DNA of 64,000 bases, taken from positions 682,001 to 746,000 of the forward strand of contig CAKJVC010000014.1 of assembly GCA_918026815.1 (NCBI GenBank), in the 5' to 3' direction. The DNA is from Chalara sp. BL73 (taxonomy: Eukaryota > Ascomycota > Leotiomycetes > Helotiales). Numbering within the stretch: position 1 is the stretch's first letter; every line of letters starts with the position of its first letter. Below, piece after piece: positions 62,671 to 64,000 of the stretch. The position numbers and the translations under genes are program-made. The notes under the pieces were generated by a model. That model saw only the letters and a list, made by a program, of their open reading frames with translations, searched no databases and was not told where the DNA came from.

Positions 62671-63260
62671 TTACCACACAAAACAGCTCAAATTCCAGGC
62701 AATAGCCGTCAGACCTCCTCGCCAAATAACCCCCCCGACCCGCGGCTTCAACGACACCGTCTCTACCTCTCTTGCATACACATCCGCATCCATAACCTTT
62801 CCATCTTCCAACCTCTTCCAGTAGCTTCCTTTCCTCAATTTGCCCTTTCACCGAAGCATAAAGACTATCCTCCGGGATCGCCGTCGGCGACGCGCTGCTA
62901 AACAAGTCACTTTTTATACTTCCGGTTTTCAACAATACTACGTGCGCATCTAGTGCGGCAGGTTCACCCCTGAGCGTAGCACTTAAGGCTTCCACCGCGG
63001 CTTTCGATGCGTTGCACGCAGACAGAAAATGTTAGGTGCAGGAATGTTACGTCCAGCGCGAGCGTCTCGATGCCGAGATTTGCGAGCGGCTGAAGGAGGG
63101 AGGAGCTAAGACCTGTTGAAATGACGCAGTGGCTGTGAAGTTGGAATTGTGAGGTAAGGGCAAAGCCTATACCTGATGGGCCGCAGCCTGTTATGAGGGA
63201 ACATCTAGAGTGGCGATGCGGTTTGCCAAGACTTTGAATGTCTACAGGTTGAGCTGATAT
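62671..63260 (-). pseudogene. Broken short-chain dehydrogenase/reductase (Ayr1-like)
   Basis: On the minus strand the cofactor motif region reads SLITGCGPSGIGFAL and then ANLGIETLALDVT, a good Rossmann start. The central part of the fold is missing, and the frame next recognisable is NASKAAVEALSATLRGE, where the catalytic Tyr of YNASK is Cys. It continues HVVLLKTGSIKSDLF, then shifts by one base near 62830 to resume as DADVYAREV and ends at TAA 62673-62671. The position expected for the start codon reads ATA. The intact relative would be an NADPH-dependent SDR of the 1-acyl-dihydroxyacetone-phosphate reductase type. At least three independent lesions make it a pseudogene. Confidence 0.75.
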
Positions 63261-64000
63261 GGGGGCTACCAGAGCCCCAAGCGGTTGAAGAGAGGCGGTA
63301 CACCGTCTCTGACTACATGTTGAGAATGTAGCCCTGAAGGCGAGAGATATAGACTGGTTCTGTTTCGTAAGATTGCCAAATCTCGATTACGTACCAGTCG
63401 CTGTCATGAAAGAGAAGTGTAAATATCATTTACGTGAAGATATTTTAATTCAATGCATCCAGGTGCTTAGTAATATATGTAGATACCCCTTCTCGTCAGG
63501 GGCGCAGAGACCTAGATGCTGGATACTATAAAATTTATAGCATAAGCCTTAGGTTCAGTATTTCATACAGGTTCGTTGCATTGGCGTAGAACATAGGCTG
63601 GCGGTAATAGATATTTTATCGAAGCCTGATTTCATCAAGCGGGAGAGGTTAATGTGTAATCCAACGTGTAGCAAATGTGCCGATAATCTTAAAACTTATC
63701 ATGGGCATATTTCCAATTTGTACGGTGCTTGCCATAAATACTATAATGCCTATCACTAAAGCTAACTTCTGAAAGTCTCTCAAATATGTATATCCATGAT
63801 AAAGATCAACCAGAACTCAGACAATTTTCGAGAAAATTGCAAAAGCTGACTTGTTTGGTTTACAGGCAGGAAAGGAGTCACAAAGGTGAAAGCCACTTTG
63901 GGGGTCTGGAAAGATCTTGCTGGCCTTTTCGTAGTCAAAAATAAATACAAAAGAGCAGAGTATCAATTATCTGTAATGCAGGAATGGCATTTCGCGGGTT
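63261..64000. other. AT-rich terminal stretch, nothing recognised
   Basis: No frame of note on either strand and no RNA gene was seen up to the window edge. Confidence 0.5.

Overview
The window reads as nuclear chromosomal DNA of a filamentous ascomycete (Pezizomycotina; Leotiomycetes is my guess, from protein flavour only). The evidence is short GT-AG introns of about 45-160 nt with CTAAC/CTGAT-like branch points, an AreA/NIT-2 GATA factor, a Pom1-type DYRK kinase, a group II G-alpha subunit, a Pex24-family peroxin with dysferlin domain, and an eukaryotic initiator tRNA. Every multi-exon model below was built by reading splice sites by eye and checking that the joined exon lengths keep phase; none was tested against transcripts or databases.

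Layout. 1-6.4 kb: Pom1-like kinase (minus, 3' end off the left edge) divergent from a Pex24-family peroxisomal membrane protein. 6.4-10 kb: gene-poor stretch. 10-15.5 kb: GPI-anchored Pro/Tyr/Thr-rich wall protein, a DsbA/FrnE-like oxidoreductase with an 11-nt microexon, and an F-box protein. 15.5-18.3 kb: AT-rich stretch with a four-exon, eight-cysteine small secreted protein, then initiator tRNA-Met. 18.7-25.2 kb: three long minus-strand reading frames that splice in phase into one about 2,042-residue major facilitator protein with an unusually long disordered N-terminus. 25.7-35 kb: nitrilase/omega-amidase, G-alpha (group II), spermidine synthase and an ABM-like barrel protein. 35-37.5 kb: gene-poor, with a HET-domain relic. 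37.5-41.1 kb: Arp2, a Dcg1/hydantoin-racemase-like protein and complex I subunit B18 (NDUFB7). 41.1-45.9 kb: AT-rich, with one lineage-specific 2EXR-like ORF. 45.9-51.6 kb: ribosomal protein eS24, an EFM3/FAM86-type lysine methyltransferase, a secreted-protein locus with two competing frames, and a disordered orphan protein. 51.6-58 kb: a roughly 6.4 kb gene-poor stretch in front of areA/nit-2 (58.1-61.2 kb). 61.2-64 kb: non-coding apart from a broken short-chain dehydrogenase.

The genes do not form a pathway. Most are conserved housekeeping or regulatory genes (polarity, actin nucleation, translation, respiration, polyamines, nitrogen control), separated by AT-rich islands holding relics and orphan or secreted candidates. 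The most interesting items are the fused giant MFS protein, the cysteine-rich secreted candidate, an intron whose two ends look like copies of a tandem duplication, and the 11-nt microexon.
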